Source: Pseudomonadota bacterium (GTDB taxonomy: Bacteria; Pseudomonadota; Alphaproteobacteria; Rhizobiales; Pleomorphomonadaceae). Taken from it: DNA of 56,696 bases. The DNA is taken from positions 1-56,696 of the forward strand of contig JAGSYU010000013.1 of NCBI GenBank assembly GCA_018262575.1, read 5' to 3'. The notes under the pieces are model-generated. The model was not told the DNA's origin. It saw nothing but the letters and a program-made list of their open reading frames with translations, and searched no databases. Of the stretch, positions 16,776 to 26,993 are shown in pieces. The number at the start of each line of letters is the position of its first letter. The stretch's first letter is position 1. The translations under genes were made by a program, and so were the position numbers.

Positions 16776-17255
16776 ATGGACAACAGACTTCTCGACGAAG
16801 ACCGCGTCTTTCAGATCTGCTTCGTCACGCACGACGTCGAAGCGTCGGCAAGATGGTTCTCCGAGCTGACCGGCAAGCCGATCCCGCCAGAGGGCCGAGC
16901 GGCTGATCCTGCGGAAGCGCAAGCCACCTACAAGGGCATGCCGGCTACCGTTGGCTGTCGCATCATCATGTTTGCCTTCGGCAACATCGACGTCGAGTTC
17001 CTGCAGCCCGGCCCGGAAAAGAGCGCCTGGCGCGATCTCCTCGAGGAGAAGGGCCCCGGCTGTCACCACATCGCCTTCAAGACGAAGAACCTCACCAAGC
17101 GCCACACGTTCCTGGAAGGACACGGCCACAAGCTGTTGCAGCGCGGCGAATTCGACGGCGGCCACGGTCGCTATGCCTATTACGATACCGTCAAGGATCT
17201 TGGCGTGCTGATCGAGTTGCTGGAATTCGACGATGACAAGGAGCTGCAGTCGTAA
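16776..17255 (+). CDS. VOC family protein
   Basis: This 159-residue vicinal oxygen chelate protein carries candidate metal ligands His in CFVTHDVEASA, Glu in IDVEFLQPG, His in CHHIAFKT and Glu in LIELLEFDDD. It resembles lactoylglutathione lyase/methylmalonyl-CoA epimerase-like proteins and may epimerise or isomerise an intermediate of the imported sugar. No good ribosome binding site precedes ATG 16776, which lies 25 bases after the hairpin. It is followed by a TIM-barrel isomerase gene. Confidence 0.78.
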   Translation: MDNRLLDEDRVFQICFVTHDVEASARWFSELTGKPIPPEGRAADPAEAQATYKGMPATVGCRIIMFAFGNIDVEFLQPGPEKSAWRDLLEEKGPGCHHIAFKTKNLTKRHTFLEGHGHKLLQRGEFDGGHGRYAYYDTVKDLGVLIELLEFDDDKELQS

Positions 17256-17278
17256 GGGCCCGTCGTAGGAGAACCGCC

Positions 17279-18034
17279 GTGCGCTACCAGATTTCCTACC
17301 AGCTTTATTCGTCGCGGAATTTTCCGCCGCTCGAGGCCCAGTTGCCGGTGCTGAAAGCGCTCGGATATGACGCGATCGAACCCTGGCTACCCGCCTATGA
17401 AGCGGACGCTGGGGCGTTTCGTCGCGCGCTCGACCAAGCCGGCCTTGCCTGCCACGGCTTCCACATGCCGCTGAGCGGCCTTGTCGATGAGCCGAACCGC
17501 TTCATCGACATCGCGCTGACGCTCGGCGCCCGCTATCTGATCCCGCCCTTCGTGCCCGAGGAGCAGCGGATCAATACGAAGGACTTCTGGAAGGGCATTG
17601 GCGAAAATCTGGCCGCCGGGGCCGAACGGGTGGGCCGGCACGGCCTCAAGGTGGTCTGGCACAACCATGATTTTGAATACGCCGCCCTGCCGGACGGCTC
17701 GCGGCCGATCGAGCATATCCTGGGGCAAGGCCAGGACGTGCTGTTCGAGATCGATTGCGGCTGGGTCACCCGTGCCGGCGCTGACCCGGCGGCCGAACTC
17801 GTCCGCTACGCCGACCGCATCGCCTTCATCCAGATGAAGGACACGGCGCTGGCCGGCACGACGACCGATGACGGCTGGACCGCCACCGGCGACGGCATCA
17901 TCGACTGGCCGGCCCTGGTGCCGCTGATGCGCAAGACCGCCGCCGAACACATCGTCGCCGAACACGACAACCCCGCCGACTGGCAGCGGTTTGCCGGCCG
18001 GTCGATCAACTACATGCGCTCGCTCGGTCTGTGA
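17279..18034 (+). CDS. Sugar phosphate isomerase/epimerase (TIM barrel)
   Basis: This 251-residue protein of the xylose isomerase-like TIM-barrel family (AP endonuclease 2 superfamily) includes inosose dehydratases, hydroxypyruvate isomerases and keto-sugar epimerases. Probable metal and substrate residues appear in VVWHNHDFEY, FEIDCGWVTRAG, FIQMKD and AEHDNPADW. GTG 17279 follows AGGAGA by 6 bases. Its place after the VOC gene suggests a role in converting the imported sugar; the reaction is unknown. Confidence 0.82.
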   Translation: MRYQISYQLYSSRNFPPLEAQLPVLKALGYDAIEPWLPAYEADAGAFRRALDQAGLACHGFHMPLSGLVDEPNRFIDIALTLGARYLIPPFVPEEQRINTKDFWKGIGENLAAGAERVGRHGLKVVWHNHDFEYAALPDGSRPIEHILGQGQDVLFEIDCGWVTRAGADPAAELVRYADRIAFIQMKDTALAGTTTDDGWTATGDGIIDWPALVPLMRKTAAEHIVAEHDNPADWQRFAGRSINYMRSLGL

Positions 18035-18057
18035 GCGCGGCAAACGAGGAACAGGAC

Positions 18058-18882
18058 ATGGCGAGCGAAGTGGCAATCTTCAGGCTTGAAAGCCGCAGCG
18101 TCGAGACCGTTCTCAAGACCGACCGGCTGGTCGAGGCGCCCAACTGGACCAAGGACGGCAAGGCGCTGGTGATCAACGGCGACGGGCGGCTGTTCCGCGT
18201 CCCGCTTGATCATCCCGACCTGATCGAGATCGACACCGGCTTTGCCCGCGAGTGCAACAACGACCACGGCATCTCGCCCGACGGCACAAGGCTGGTGATC
18301 TCCGATTCAACCGAGAAGGGATCGAGCGGCATCTATACGCTGCCGATTGCCGGCGGCGCGCCGACGCCCGTCACGGACAAGGTGCCATCCTACTGGCACG
18401 GCTGGTCGCCGGACGGCAAGACGCTGGCCTATGTCGCCAACCGCATCGGCACCTTTCAGGTTTATACGATCCCGGTCGGCGGCGGTCTCGAGAGGCAGGT
18501 CACGTCCGGCTTCGACCATTGCGATGGCCCGGACTATTCGCCGGACGGCCAGTGGATCTGGTTCAATGGCGAGAAGAACGGCGCCGTCGATCTCTGGCGC
18601 ATCCGGCCCGACGGCCGCGATCTTCAGAAGATGACGGACGACGAACGGGTCAACTGGTTCCCGCATCCCTCGCCCGATGGGCGGCACATCGCCTATCTCG
18701 CCTACCTGCCCGGCGTGAGGAGCCACCCAAGCGGCCAGCATGTCGAACTCCGGTTGATGCCAGCCGTCGGCGGTAAACCAGAGGTGCTGCTGTCGCTGTA
18801 CGGCGGCCAGGGAACGATCAATGTTCCCTCGTGGGCGCCGGACTCCTCGGCCTTCGCCTTTGTCCGCTACAGCGAGGACTGA
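18058..18882 (+). CDS. TolB-like beta-propeller protein (PD40 repeats)
   Basis: This 274-residue protein is built of WD40-like PD40 repeats: ISPDGTRLVISDS, GWSPDGKTLAYVAN, YSPDGQWIWFNG, PSPDGRHIAYLAY and WAPDSSAFAFVRY. No signal peptide is visible, so it should be cytoplasmic, unlike TolB. Some cytoplasmic relatives are sugar lyases or bind sugars (oligogalacturonate lyase type), but I see no decisive catalytic set. ATG 18058 follows GAGGAAC; a GTG at 18031 would overlap the upstream stop. It is the last gene of cluster A and converges on cluster B. Confidence 0.75.
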   Translation: MASEVAIFRLESRSVETVLKTDRLVEAPNWTKDGKALVINGDGRLFRVPLDHPDLIEIDTGFARECNNDHGISPDGTRLVISDSTEKGSSGIYTLPIAGGAPTPVTDKVPSYWHGWSPDGKTLAYVANRIGTFQVYTIPVGGGLERQVTSGFDHCDGPDYSPDGQWIWFNGEKNGAVDLWRIRPDGRDLQKMTDDERVNWFPHPSPDGRHIAYLAYLPGVRSHPSGQHVELRLMPAVGGKPEVLLSLYGGQGTINVPSWAPDSSAFAFVRYSED

Positions 18883-18900
18883 CCAAAGCCAAATTCCTGA

Positions 18901-19042
18901 GAGCCTGACTCGAAATTCGCTGGGGCGAGGTAGATGGCGATGGTTTCGAGAACCGGAGCGGAGCGAACTTAGGGTTCGTGAGCACCGGAAGCGCTGAAAT
19001 CGAAGCCAGATGCCCGTCCCAGTAGAGTTTCGAGTCGGGCTC
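18901..19042. repeat. Foldback (imperfect palindrome) element
   Basis: GAGCCTGACTCGAAA (18901-18915) is matched at 14 of 15 positions by its inverse at 19028-19042. Inside, CTGGGGCGAG and CCCGTCCCAG, then TGGTTTCGA and TCGAAGCCA, and finally CGAAC/GTTCG pair in turn, giving a nested hairpin of about 142 bases between two convergent genes. It could be a dispersed intergenic element of the MITE/REP kind, a bidirectional terminator or a structured RNA. No transposase or target duplication is apparent, and I see no second copy in the window. Confidence 0.65.
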
Positions 19043-19052
19043 TGAAGCTCGA

Positions 19053-19748
19053 TCACATGACAAGACTCTGGCGCAGGGCGTTGAGCTTGCCGACGCTGCC
19101 GGCAATGTCGTCGCGCGAAATGCAGGTGGTGCCACCGACGAAAATGTCGACGAGGCCGGCACCGTAGTCGGTGATGTTCTGTGTCGAGACGCGGCCGTCG
19201 ATGCTGATCGCCGTGTCGCAGCCGCGGGCGTCGATCAGGGCGCGCAACTCGCGGATCTTGCGATCGGCGAAGGCGACCTGCTTCTCCCCCTTGTTCCAGG
19301 CATAGCCGGGGTTGATCAGCATCAGCAGAACGGCGTCGCACTTCTCGATGACGCAATCGAGCAGGCCGATCGGCGTCGCCGGCTTGAGCGCCACGCCGGC
19401 CCGCACGCCCTTGGCGCGGATGCGGTTGAGCTGGTTGTCGACATGCCGCTCCGATTCCAGGTGGAAGACCAGTTGCTCGACGCCGATGTCGATCAGTTCG
19501 TCGACGAAATAATCGTTGTCGGTCGCCATCAGGTGCACGTCGAACTTCAGCTTGGTGAGCTGACGCAGGCGACGGACGGTCTCGAGACCGAGCGGCAGAC
19601 TGGGGCTGAAATGGCCATCGATGATGTCGACGTGCAGCACCTCGATGCCAGCCGCCTCGCACGCCCTCACCTGGGTCTCCAGGTTGCAAAGATCGAGGCA
19701 GATCAGCGAGGGAGAGACGATGCAGGACGTGCGCCAGGAAAAGGTCAT
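19053..19748 (-). CDS. Ribulose-phosphate 3-epimerase family protein
   Basis: This 231-residue TIM-barrel epimerase has the RPE signature: SPSLICLDL, catalytic Asp/His in LHVDIIDGHFSPSLPLG, FDVHLM and a phosphate-site loop FVGGTTC. The usual V-D-G-G strand reads ISIDGR, and the PGF-x-GQ loop reads NPGYAWNKGEKQ, so it is a divergent member. It may act on xylulose/ribulose 5-phosphate or, like AlsE, on allulose 6-phosphate. The start ATG 19748 overlaps the PfkB kinase stop by 4 bases. The kinase probably makes its substrate. Confidence 0.85.
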   Translation of the reverse strand: MTFSWRTSCIVSPSLICLDLCNLETQVRACEAAGIEVLHVDIIDGHFSPSLPLGLETVRRLRQLTKLKFDVHLMATDNDYFVDELIDIGVEQLVFHLESERHVDNQLNRIRAKGVRAGVALKPATPIGLLDCVIEKCDAVLLMLINPGYAWNKGEKQVAFADRKIRELRALIDARGCDTAISIDGRVSTQNITDYGAGLVDIFVGGTTCISRDDIAGSVGKLNALRQSLVM

Positions 19749-20689
19749 CGGGCAACTTCCTTGTTGATGAGAGTGAGGATTTCGGCCCGCGTCGGCAGGG
19801 CAGCGATCGCCCCCTTGCGTCGTACGCAGAGGGAGCCGGCGGCGGCGCCGTAGGTGGCGGCGTCGCGCAGCGCATCGAGGGAGAGGTCGCTGACGCGCCG
19901 GACGCCGACGGTGACGAGATGCGCCAGGAACGCTCCCCAGAAGGCGTCGCCGGCACCGGTTGCGTCGATGGCCACGGCCGGTGGTGCCGGCACGTCGATG
20001 GTTTGGCCGGCAAAGTGGCAGCGCGCGCCGCGCGCGCCCAGCGTTTCGATGGCGACGGTGATGCCGTGCGTCTTCAGGCAGCCGGCAAGGCCCGTGGTTC
20101 CACCGACCAGATGCACCTCTTCCTCGGATACCTTGAGCAGATCGACGAACGGCAGCGCCTCGGCGATCTTCTCAGTGGCGTCGCTCTCACGCTGCCAGAG
20201 CGGCGCCCGATAGTTGACGTCGAAGGAGACGAGTTTGCCGCTCCCCCGGGCAAGCCGCAGCGCCTCGATCGTCGCCTCGGCGGACGGCGATCGGGACAGC
20301 GAGCAGGAGCCGATGTGAACGATGCTCGCCGCCGCAACCACCTCAGGACGGATATCGGCCGGAGTGAGCAGCATGTCGGCACCCGGCTTGCGGACGAACG
20401 TGAAGCTGCGTTCGCCGTCTTTGCCGAGCGTGACGAAGGTCATCGTCGTCACCGCCTCGTCGGTCAGCCTTTTCAGGACCACGTCGACGCCGTTCTCTTC
20501 GAGCGTCGCCACCAGGAACCGGCCGAAATCGTCGTTGCCCATCATCCCGAGAAAGGCAGCCGACAGCCCGCTGCGCGTCGCCGCGATGGCGACATTGGCT
20601 GGCGCGCCACCGGCGTTGCGCACGTAGCTGCCCGGCTCGGAGCCGGGAAGGAAGTCGATGACCATTTCGCCGATGCAAAGAAGATCCAC
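19745..20689 (-). CDS. PfkB family sugar kinase
   Basis: This 314-residue ribokinase-like kinase is ATP-dependent. N-terminal signature GGAPANVAIAATRSG and C-terminal DATGAGDAFWGAFLAHL (catalytic Asp and anion hole) are intact. I start at GTG 20689 (VDLLCIGEMVIDFLPG), with GGAG 9 bases upstream; the frame from 20788 adds 33 unlikely residues. It resembles fructokinases, but given the isomerase beside it a ketose such as xylulose or fructose is a reasonable substrate. It overlaps the epimerase gene. Confidence 0.88.
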   Translation of the reverse strand: MDLLCIGEMVIDFLPGSEPGSYVRNAGGAPANVAIAATRSGLSAAFLGMMGNDDFGRFLVATLEENGVDVVLKRLTDEAVTTMTFVTLGKDGERSFTFVRKPGADMLLTPADIRPEVVAAASIVHIGSCSLSRSPSAEATIEALRLARGSGKLVSFDVNYRAPLWQRESDATEKIAEALPFVDLLKVSEEEVHLVGGTTGLAGCLKTHGITVAIETLGARGARCHFAGQTIDVPAPPAVAIDATGAGDAFWGAFLAHLVTVGVRRVSDLSLDALRDAATYGAAAGSLCVRRKGAIAALPTRAEILTLINKEVAR

Positions 20690-20836
20690 GAAGCAACACT
20701 CCACTGGCCTTCCATCCCCTCTCCGGGATGAAGCTCGCCGTTCCCGGACGGAATCGGATTCGTTTGAAGTTGCCGGACGGGCGGTCACGTCGGCCCTTGC
20801 GGGCCGACGATGACGGGTCGGTTCGGCCGGCGGCCG

Positions 20837-21517
20837 TCAGGCAGCCTGCGGATACTCGGTGCACAGCAGCCGGTAGGGCGGCTCGTCCTCTTCGATCTTC
20901 GGGAAGCGCGGATACTGCTCGACGAAGCGGTTGTCGGTGTTGTCGTCGTTGCACATCGAGACTTCGCCGATCAGCACCGACCCGGTGCCCGGCTGGACGA
21001 TGAACTCGTGATAGTAATAGGGATAGAAGGTCAGGCTCTCGCCGGGCTTGATGACGATGTCCTCGCCGGCCTTCACCGTATAGCGGCGGCCGTCGCGGTT
21101 GATCTCGACGTCGGTGTCGGCCATTTTGCCGTCCTTGTTCGCATTATAGAGGCGAAAGATCAGATTGCCGCCACCGCGGTTGATGATGTCTTCCATCTTC
21201 AGCCAGTGGAAGTGCATCGGCGACACCTGCCCTTCCTCGATCATGATGATCTTCTCGGCATAGGTCTTGGTGTATTTCTTGTTCTTGATGTTGCCGTTGC
21301 GCAGCGTGATCAGGGCGATGCCGAGTTCGGCGTATTTGCCCATGCCGTAGTCGGTAACGTCCCAACCGAGCATGTTGTCGCGGATCTCGTCGTAGTCGTG
21401 CCCGGTTTTCGCCCAGTCCTCCGGCGTCCAGTGGAGGAACGGCGGCAGCGCGAACTTGTAGTCGCCGAGCATATTTTCCATGCGCCGGATGGCGCCGTTG
21501 ATTTCGGATCTCTTCAT
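20837..21517 (-). CDS. D-lyxose/D-mannose isomerase family protein (cupin)
   Basis: This 226-residue cupin-fold isomerase belongs to the Lyx_isomer family, which interconverts D-lyxose and D-xylulose or D-mannose and D-fructose using a divalent metal. The metal site is seen in SPMHFHWLKMEDIINRGGG (H-x-H and Glu) and YYYHEFIVQPG (His). ATG 21517 begins MKRSEINGAIRRME, the normal family start; the frame from 21718 adds 67 spurious residues. It sits between the kinase and the DUF4432 gene, and would supply a ketose to the PfkB kinase. Confidence 0.88.
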   Translation of the reverse strand: MKRSEINGAIRRMENMLGDYKFALPPFLHWTPEDWAKTGHDYDEIRDNMLGWDVTDYGMGKYAELGIALITLRNGNIKNKKYTKTYAEKIIMIEEGQVSPMHFHWLKMEDIINRGGGNLIFRLYNANKDGKMADTDVEINRDGRRYTVKAGEDIVIKPGESLTFYPYYYHEFIVQPGTGSVLIGEVSMCNDDNTDNRFVEQYPRFPKIEEDEPPYRLLCTEYPQAA

Positions 21518-21533
21518 CGGGGTTTTCTCCGGT

Positions 21534-22595
21534 TCATCGGCCTGACAGCCGATGGGCTTCTTCCTGAACGCGGTTGATTTCCTCATCGCCGTCGAGGACG
21601 GTGATGGTGAGTTCAAAGACTTCCTTGGTCTGGGGCGGCAGCATGTGCAGGTCGTTGGCGGCGATATGGTGCGGCTTGCCGTAGACCGACGAGTTGGCCG
21701 GCTCGAGGCCGATCGCATAGTCGCCGGCCGCCATCGACTTCCACTGCATGAAATAGGGCAGCACCTGGCGATTGAAGCCCAGGCGGACGCCGAGCTTCAG
21801 CTCCGGGTTGACGAGGGCGGCGAAGGTGTTGCCGGCGGCGTCGGCGGCCAGCTCATGCAGGAACACAGACTCCGGCTCGTTCTCCCGCGGCGGCTCGACG
21901 GACGACCAGTTTGCCAGGTGCGGCCGACTGGTCTCGTCGCGTGGCCGCGTTTCGAGCACCGGCAGGACGACGCGGGCCGTCTCCGACAACAACGGATGAC
22001 CGACGTTGAAATGGTAGAGCAGCATCAGCGGCTCGGGCCGGAAGGCCTGGTTCTCGACCTCGTCGATGATCCGGACGGTTCGCTCGCCGAGACGGGTCTC
22101 GATCGACCGCCTGAGCACGAGGTTCTCGCCGAACAGCTCGGCTTCGCGCAGCTCGCCGGAGACGCGCAGCACGTAGTCGTCGCCCTCCCAGACGGCGTCG
22201 GCTGCCCGGTGCTCGGCGGGCGTCGTGCGGATGCGGCCGTGCATCGGGTAGTCCTTGCCGTCGACGGTGCAGGGCGCGCAGATATTGTCGTAGCCGGCCG
22301 TGAACAACAGCCCGCCCATGATCGACCGCTGCGCCTCCGCGCCGTGGGTGTCGTAGGCGGTGCGGCCGATCAGCCCGGGCTTCGACAGGAAGTTGAAGCC
22401 GACGCCGCGATAGCTGAAATCGCCGATGTCGAGGCCCTTGTCGGCAAGGACATCGAAGGCGAGCGGCCCGTTCTTCACCGTGTAGGCGGTGAGGCCGTCG
22501 GCGCGTCCCTCGCGGAAGGTCACCGGGCGGACGGACGCCACCTGCTGCAGGCTGCCGGTGCGGGCCAGCAGATCGCGCTTGGACAGGGCGGTCAT
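21534..22595 (-). CDS. DUF4432 family aldose-1-epimerase-like protein
   Basis: This 353-residue protein has a galactose-mutarotase-like fold. Family-typical segments are VLADKGLDIGDFSYRGVGFNFLS, GGLLFTAGYDNICAP, MHGRIRTTPAEH, LLYHFNVGHPLL and FMQWKSMAAGDYAIGLEPAN. Such proteins accompany sugar catabolic operons and may interconvert anomers before isomerisation; the exact activity is not established. ATG 22595 overlaps the upstream SIS gene stop by 4 bases. Confidence 0.82.
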   Translation of the reverse strand: MTALSKRDLLARTGSLQQVASVRPVTFREGRADGLTAYTVKNGPLAFDVLADKGLDIGDFSYRGVGFNFLSKPGLIGRTAYDTHGAEAQRSIMGGLLFTAGYDNICAPCTVDGKDYPMHGRIRTTPAEHRAADAVWEGDDYVLRVSGELREAELFGENLVLRRSIETRLGERTVRIIDEVENQAFRPEPLMLLYHFNVGHPLLSETARVVLPVLETRPRDETSRPHLANWSSVEPPRENEPESVFLHELAADAAGNTFAALVNPELKLGVRLGFNRQVLPYFMQWKSMAAGDYAIGLEPANSSVYGKPHHIAANDLHMLPPQTKEVFELTITVLDGDEEINRVQEEAHRLSGR

Positions 22596-23164
22596 TCGAG
22601 GTTGGCGTGGTGCTGCCACAGCCCCTTCAGGTCGAGCTTGCGCTCGTCGATGATCATCTTGGCAACGATGTCGCCGAACAGCATCAGCGATTGCTCGAAC
22701 AGCGAGGTCATCGGCTGCTGGGAGTCGATCTCGTCGTTGAGGTAGAGCTTGGTCCGGACGGGAATGCGCACCATGAAGTCGGCGACCTCCCGCATGTCGG
22801 ACTGCGGGTTGGAACCGATATGCACCACCTTGGCGCCGATCGCCTTCGCCTTGCGGGCGATGGCCAGCGGGAACAGCGACGAGCCGCTGCCCGAGCCGAC
22901 GATCAGCAAGTCCTTCGGCGTGATGGCCGGCTCGGTGATGGCGCCAACGTAGGTGATGTCGATGCCGAGGTGGGCAAAGCGCTTGGTGACGGCCTGGAGC
23001 GCCAGCAGGACGCGGCCGACGCCGACCACGAACACTTTATCGGCGGCGAGCAGCACGTCGACGAAGGCCTGCACCTGGGCGGGCTCGATCCGGTCGAGCG
23101 TCCGGGACAATTCCTCGACCACCAGATGGGAGGTGTCGCGGAATGCGCTTTCATAAGGATGCAC
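22592..23164 (-). CDS. SIS domain sugar-phosphate isomerase, HxlB-like
   Basis: This 190-residue SIS-domain protein is homologous along its length to 6-phospho-3-hexuloisomerase, ending in HHANLE like HxlB. Shared blocks are VFVVGVGR, LIVGSGSGSSLFP and PMTSLFEQSLMLFGD. The phosphate loop that reads GAGRSG in true HxlB (and in the gene at 29083) is GVGRVL here, and the region between differs, so the substrate is probably not hexulose 6-phosphate. The GTG start at 23164 follows GGAG. It belongs to the importer operon of cluster B. Confidence 0.82.
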   Translation of the reverse strand: MHPYESAFRDTSHLVVEELSRTLDRIEPAQVQAFVDVLLAADKVFVVGVGRVLLALQAVTKRFAHLGIDITYVGAITEPAITPKDLLIVGSGSGSSLFPLAIARKAKAIGAKVVHIGSNPQSDMREVADFMVRIPVRTKLYLNDEIDSQQPMTSLFEQSLMLFGDIVAKMIIDERKLDLKGLWQHHANLE

Positions 23165-23202
23165 GGTCTTTCTCCGATGCAGTTCCGGTTAATAGGAAAG
23201 AA

Positions 23203-23241
23203 GGGCACGGCGGAGCGGAGGAGAGGCGCCACGCCGTGCCC
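23203..23241 (-). other. Perfect 10-bp stem between permease and SIS genes
   Basis: GGGCACGGCG (23203-23212) and CGCCGTGCCC (23232-23241) pair around a 19-base loop in the gap between the permease stop and the SIS start. It has no T-tract and may mark an RNA processing point between transport and catabolic genes. Confidence 0.5.
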
Positions 23242-23254
23242 GCCATCGGCGGGA

Positions 23255-24273
23255 TCAGCCGCGCCGGGCGTTCAAGGCCTGGACCTGGTAGATCAGCACG
23301 GCGCCGAGGATCAGCAGAGCGCGGGCGACGTACTGCCAGTACTCGTCGATGTTGAGCAGCGTCATGCCGTTCAGCATGATCGACAGGAACAGCACGCCGA
23401 CGAAGGTGCCCCAGACGCGGCCCTTGCCGCCCATCAGACTGACGCCGCCGATGACGCAGGCGGTGATCACCGTGAATTCCCAGGTCACGCCCACCGTCGG
23501 GTTGCCGGCCTGGATCTGGCTCGACACCATGATGGCTGAGAGCACGGTGAAGATGCCGATCATCGCCATCACCGCCATGCGGACGCCGAGCACGTTGATG
23601 CCGGACAATCGCGCCGACTCGGCATTGCCGCCGACGGCATAGGCCGACTTGCCGAACACCGTGTATCTCGAGATGAACCAGGTGATGATGAAGACGAGCA
23701 GGAAGACGAAGGCCTGGAAGGGGATGCCGAAAATGGCGCCCGAGCCGAAGAAGAAGAACCATTCCGGATAGGGCGTCACCGGGAAGCTGCCGGTCAACAG
23801 ATAGGCGCCACCGCGGAAGGCGGCCATCCAGGCCAGCGTGGTGATGAAGGTCGGCACGGCCAGCGCGTGGCGCACCCAGCCGGTGAACATGCCGGCAAGG
23901 ATGGCGATGGCGATGCACAGCACGACGCCGACGGCGACGGCGAACTCGGCTGACCAGCCGGCGGTGGTCATGCTGTCGGTGACCACGGCGAGCAGGCAGC
24001 CGAAGAAGGCGAGGCCCGAGCCGACCGAGATGTCGATCTCGCCGAGAATCAGGACAAAGGTCATCCCGAAGGCGATGATGCCGGTCATCGCGGCATTGCG
24101 CAGGATGTTCATCCAGTTGTCCCAGGTGGCAAAGCCTGGGGCGCTGAAGGCCAGAAGCACGATGATGGCCAACAGAATGGCCTCGAGGACGAAGTCGGAC
24201 AGCTTGAAGAAGGGCCGGCGCGGGAGGGGGGCGCCGAGCGTGCGCTTGGTCCTGCCGGAGGTGTTGCTGGTGG

Positions 24274-24277
<4 letters not shown>
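23255..24277 (-). CDS. Sugar ABC transporter permease, RbsC type
   Basis: This 340-residue permease of the ribose/galactose/allose type (BPD_transp_2) has about 8-10 transmembrane helices. The motif ILGEIDISVGSGLAFFGCL in the first third and GGNAESARLSGI and GGVSLMGGKGRVWGTFVG near the end are characteristic. ATG 24277 overlaps the ATPase stop by 4 bases. It forms a homodimeric channel with the RbsA-type ATPase. Confidence 0.92.
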
Positions 24278-25782
<1,505 letters not shown>

Positions 25783-25798
25783 CCGTTCCTAACGTGCG

Positions 25799-26749
25799 TT
25801 ACTTGACGGTCTTGGCGTATTCGGCAACCGCCGCGGCGTTGGTGCGCGACAGCGTCAGACCGGGAACGATGATTTCCTTGTCGACCGTTTCACCCTTCAG
25901 CGATTTGACGGCGTTCTCCATGGCGAGAGCGCCGATCTTGAACGGGTCCTGGGCGGTGGAGGCCTGCAGGATGTCGTCCTTGGACTGCAGGAAGCCAACG
26001 ATCTGCTTGTCGAGGTCGATTCCGAACACCGGGATCTTCTTGCCGGAGTTCTTGACGGCCAGCACGGCGCCGATCAGGCCACCAGCATTGCAGCCGTACA
26101 TGAGATCGATATCAGGATGAGCCGTGATAATGTCGGCGGCCTTCTTGATGGCCTCTTCCGCGACCGGCGACGAGGCCTCGGCAACCAGCGTTACGCCGGG
26201 GATGTCCTTGATTTCCGCCCAGAATCCGTCCTGGCGGGCGTTGCTTTCCGGCGGCAGCTGAGCCTTGTAGTTGATGATGGCGATCTTGATTTCCTTCTTG
26301 TCGCCATAGTGGGCCTTGATGTAGGCGGCCGCTTCCTTGCCGGAGCCGGCACCGAGCAGCGTGTTGTCCGACATCACCGTCGACACCGGGAAGTCAGCCG
26401 CCAGCTTGTTGTTGAAGCTGATGATCTTGATGCCCTTGTCGTTGGCTGCCTTGATCGCCGGGATCGAGGCGGCAGCCGGATCGAGGTAGGTGATGGCAAT
26501 GGCGTCGACACCACGCGCGGCGTAGGTGTTAACGACCTCAACTTCCTTGCTGATCTGGTTCGACGTGTTGGACGTCAACAGGTTGACGCCTTCCTTTTCA
26601 GCCACCGACTTCATGCCGAGCAGCGTCGTCTTCATGAACTGGTCTTCCTGGAAGACGATGCCGGCAACCGTGAATTTCTTGTCGGCCGCTTGCGCGACGA
26701 CAGGCAGCATGAAGACGGCCGCGAGCGCAGCCGTGACGAGCTTCTTCAT
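25799..26749 (-). CDS. Sugar ABC transporter substrate-binding protein, RbsB type
   Basis: This 316-residue periplasmic binding protein (Peripla_BP_4 fold) has the signal peptide MKKLVTAALAAVFMLPVVAQA-AD. Ribose/allose-type features include GIVFQEDQFMKTTLLGMK, GVDAIAITYLDP and LMYGCNAGGLIGAVLAVKNSG. ATG 26749 follows GGGAGG. It is the first gene of the cluster B operon: binding protein, ATPase, permease, SIS, DUF4432, lyxose isomerase, PfkB kinase and epimerase. The ligand is probably a pentose or hexose handled by those enzymes. Confidence 0.9.
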   Translation of the reverse strand: MKKLVTAALAAVFMLPVVAQAADKKFTVAGIVFQEDQFMKTTLLGMKSVAEKEGVNLLTSNTSNQISKEVEVVNTYAARGVDAIAITYLDPAAASIPAIKAANDKGIKIISFNNKLAADFPVSTVMSDNTLLGAGSGKEAAAYIKAHYGDKKEIKIAIINYKAQLPPESNARQDGFWAEIKDIPGVTLVAEASSPVAEEAIKKAADIITAHPDIDLMYGCNAGGLIGAVLAVKNSGKKIPVFGIDLDKQIVGFLQSKDDILQASTAQDPFKIGALAMENAVKSLKGETVDKEIIVPGLTLSRTNAAAVAEYAKTVK

Positions 26750-26993
26750 TGAGAGACCTCCCAAGGATCGCGGACGGTGACGAGCCGCCTCGTGCCGTTC
26801 ACGGGGGCCTCACCTGTCTGGCGACGCACCGATCCTCCTCGGTACGTAACGGCGACATATAGCACCGATTTCGGGTGTTGCAACAAAAAAGAAAGAATAA
26901 TTTATGTATTATAAAGTATAAATAGAGACAGAATCAGTGCGAGCGCGGCAATTTGCCACGCTTGTTGAGATATGTTCTGCTTTATTATTGATG
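26750..26993 (-). promoter_or_regulatory. Promoter region of the cluster B operon
   Basis: This noncoding stretch of 244 bases lies between two same-strand genes, with an AT-rich core in otherwise GC-rich DNA. A minus-strand TATAAT (26908-26913) is a candidate -10 box; no good -35 is evident. Between it and the gene lie TGTTGCAACA, a perfect 10-bp palindrome (26876-26885), and the dyad CACCGATTTCGGGTG (26863-26877), both candidate operators. Confidence 0.5.

Noticed and set aside
18307-20013. Minus-strand frame of 568 codons across the foldback element
   Set aside because: It joins shadows of the PD40 gene and the epimerase/kinase genes through the foldback element and has no coherent domain.
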